Shown here: in pieces, positions 62,424-64,000 of the stretch
How the letters are laid out: each line of letters starts with the position of its first letter
Position numbering within the stretch: the first letter of the stretch is position 1
Assembly (NCBI GenBank): GCA_021014945.1
Contig: MU266347.1
Coordinates: 124,001 to 188,000 of the forward strand
Reading direction: 5' to 3'
From: Leucogyrophana mollusca
Lineage: Eukaryota > Basidiomycota > Agaricomycetes > Boletales
Length of the DNA stretch: 64,000 nt
Position numbers and translations under genes: made by a program
The notes under the pieces: model-generated
What the model saw: only the letters and a program-made list of their open reading frames with translations
Database searches by the model: none
Told to the model about the DNA's origin: nothing

Positions 62424-63263
62424 GGAAGAGGTAGTCAATTGTAGATGGTTGGGTATCGGCTTGGAGGCTGGGTCCGAATGTGGGGTGCTACTGCGCCGGG
62501 CGATGGCAGATGGATCGATTTATAAGTAGATAAACTTATCGGTTGCCGTGTGATGTCTGGATATATAGCGTCTAAGCGCCTTCACCCCACGTGTAGGATG
62601 TATGTTTCTGCAACCCAGAAAAATGCGAGCTGGAACGCACATCACGGGGAATTGGTCGCTGCTCAACCGTAACGAACAAGGTGGCGGTTGTGTGACGTTG
62701 GGACGCACAAGCTACAGTTATTCACTCTCATTTGCGAGCAGAAAATAGTAGATGAAAACGAGACGTGGGGAAATTGACATGCCCCGCATCTGCGGGATGC
62801 ATAAGAACAACGCACCCACGAGACAACAAAGTTTTCCAGCTCATTGGTCAACCATGCATCGGACTTCCGATCGGCGACCGTCGATCATGGACCCTCAGAA
62901 AACTCGCTCCGGCATCTCCCGGAGATCGCCACATAAATAACAAAGCGAACCTTGTATTTTCCTTCCACTTACTGCCAACTCCTTACTTTATCACTCTTCC
63001 GCTCGCCAACCACATGGAAGGGACATTTTTTGTCTGGCATAGAGGGACTTCTGGAGCTTCGCTTTCGCTAGCAGCACTATGCCCTTTGTTTCAGACAAAG
63101 GGCTATGATGGTCTTCTAGATAGTGGTGAAAGCTACATCAATGTAATTCGTAATGCGAACTGCTTTCGCCATTCGCTTCAATCGATTTACTACTGGACAA
63201 ATTCCTGAAATCTGATCAACTCGGACGTCCTTCGACTTGGAGGTCCCTAGTTCCGCAGTGTCG
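62424..63263. other. Intergenic, no gene seen
   Basis: 0.84 kb between the starts and ends of two minus-strand genes. A plus-strand frame at 62765-63208 has no domain and does not begin in convincing context. Confidence 0.45.
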
Positions 63264-63963
63264 TTACTCCAAGAGCTGAGGAGTCCGTGAACCTCCCGCT
63301 CCGACAATAGCATGGTCGTGATGTGCCTCCCGGATAATATTGTGGTATTCGGAGTGTACATAATATACAGGGATGCGATAGTGCTGATGCGGATCGAAGA
63401 ACGCAGAGTCGTCATCTACGACGACGATTGCCTGCGTTTTGTGCTCAGAGAGACAGTTGGCCATGAAGGTAAATTGATAGGACTCACGCAGTCACGGAGA
63501 ACTTCAGGGAGGTAAAGACAATGCTCAGTTTGACGACATTGCCCATGAGCTCGGACCAGCCGCGCTCATCCAAGAGAATTAATCCTTCGTCCTCTTCCCC
63601 ATGGGTCCGATAAAAGCGAGCGTAAATCGAGACCTCTGGCTTATACCTGAACTCGGATATCCACCAGTCGTCCTTTGTAGCAAACCTGCTGATGAACATA
63701 TCCACCGCTTTCTAAAGCAGCACATAATCCATTGCACATCAGCTGGCACAGCATGGGCCACACAGTGACAGGGGACTTGCTCTGTAGCTCATCGCCTGGA
63801 GTGCGGCCCTTCCGAACGCACGCCTCTCGTCCCGGCAGGTGACGATGACCTGAGGAGGTATTGAGAGGGCGGCTGAAACATAGTCATGGAGGGTTGCGAT
63901 GGCGGCGATGACGTCCCCGGGGAGAGTGGGAGCTTGCGAGGACTGCCGAGTTGAGGCGTTCAT
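63264..63963 (-). CDS. Hypothetical protein near the right edge
   Basis: Several adjacent minus-strand exons read as one plausible protein. MNASTRQSSQAPTLPGDVIA and ALSIPPQVIVTCRDERRAFG come from the first block; DMFISRFATKDDWWISEFRY and RFYRTHGEEDEGLILLDERG from the second; and QAIVVVDDDSAFFDPHQHYR with IPVYYVHSEYHNIIREAHHD from the third, ending near 63264. The frame is also open further upstream, so the 5' end may lie beyond the window. No family is recognised. Confidence 0.45.
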
Positions 63964-64000
63964 CGTAGGCGTACAGAGCAATACGAAGCTTAAGGGGTCT

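Overview
The window looks like nuclear DNA of a mushroom-forming basidiomycete (Agaricomycetes). Genes are split by many short introns (about 45-70 nt, GT...AG). Several families are typical of that group: a class V chitin synthase with a myosin-like motor, a Cps1-type GT2 synthase, HGD-type TKL kinases, AIG1-like P-loop GTPases and a highly divergent G-alpha subunit. All gene models were read by eye from the sequence. Where exon coordinates are given, splice sites were chosen so that motifs and phases join; for eight genes the summed exon lengths are exact multiples of three.

Left third (1-20.8 kb): a cytochrome P450 runs off the left edge on the minus strand. It is followed by a possible small secreted cysteine-containing protein, two paralogous P-loop GTPases in tail-to-tail orientation (5.3-6.3 kb plus, 8.1-9.4 kb minus), and a short hypothetical gene between them. 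The largest gene (11.4-17.9 kb) is the motor/cytochrome b5/chitin synthase fusion, convergent with a USE1-type SNARE. Divergent from the SNARE is an unrecognised gene whose otherwise continuous frame contains one in-frame TAG. Immediately downstream of it lies a tRNA-type SINE with a poly(A) tail and a perfect 15-bp target-site duplication.

Middle (21-49 kb): a proline-rich C2-domain protein and a single-pass membrane protein are followed by about 3 kb without recognisable genes. Then comes a dense housekeeping block: the SEA4/Mios WD40 protein of the SEA/GATOR2 complex, convergent with the R3H/G-patch splicing factor SQS1; an Arg/Asp-rich disordered protein; Hsp110 (hsp88/SSE1); lysyl-tRNA synthetase head to head with an Ariadne-type RBR ubiquitin ligase.

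Right third (49-64 kb): a Cps1-like GT2 polysaccharide synthase, a weak hypothetical gene, a divergent G-alpha gene with 13 exons (one of only 9 nt), an AKR7-like aldo-keto reductase, a TKL-type kinase, and a hypothetical gene near the right edge. No operon logic applies; neighbours are mostly functionally unrelated. Two themes recur: cell-surface polysaccharide synthesis (chitin synthase, Cps1-like GT2) and divergent or possibly inactive signalling enzymes (pseudo-G domain, G-alpha lacking its catalytic Gln, reductase lacking its catalytic Lys).
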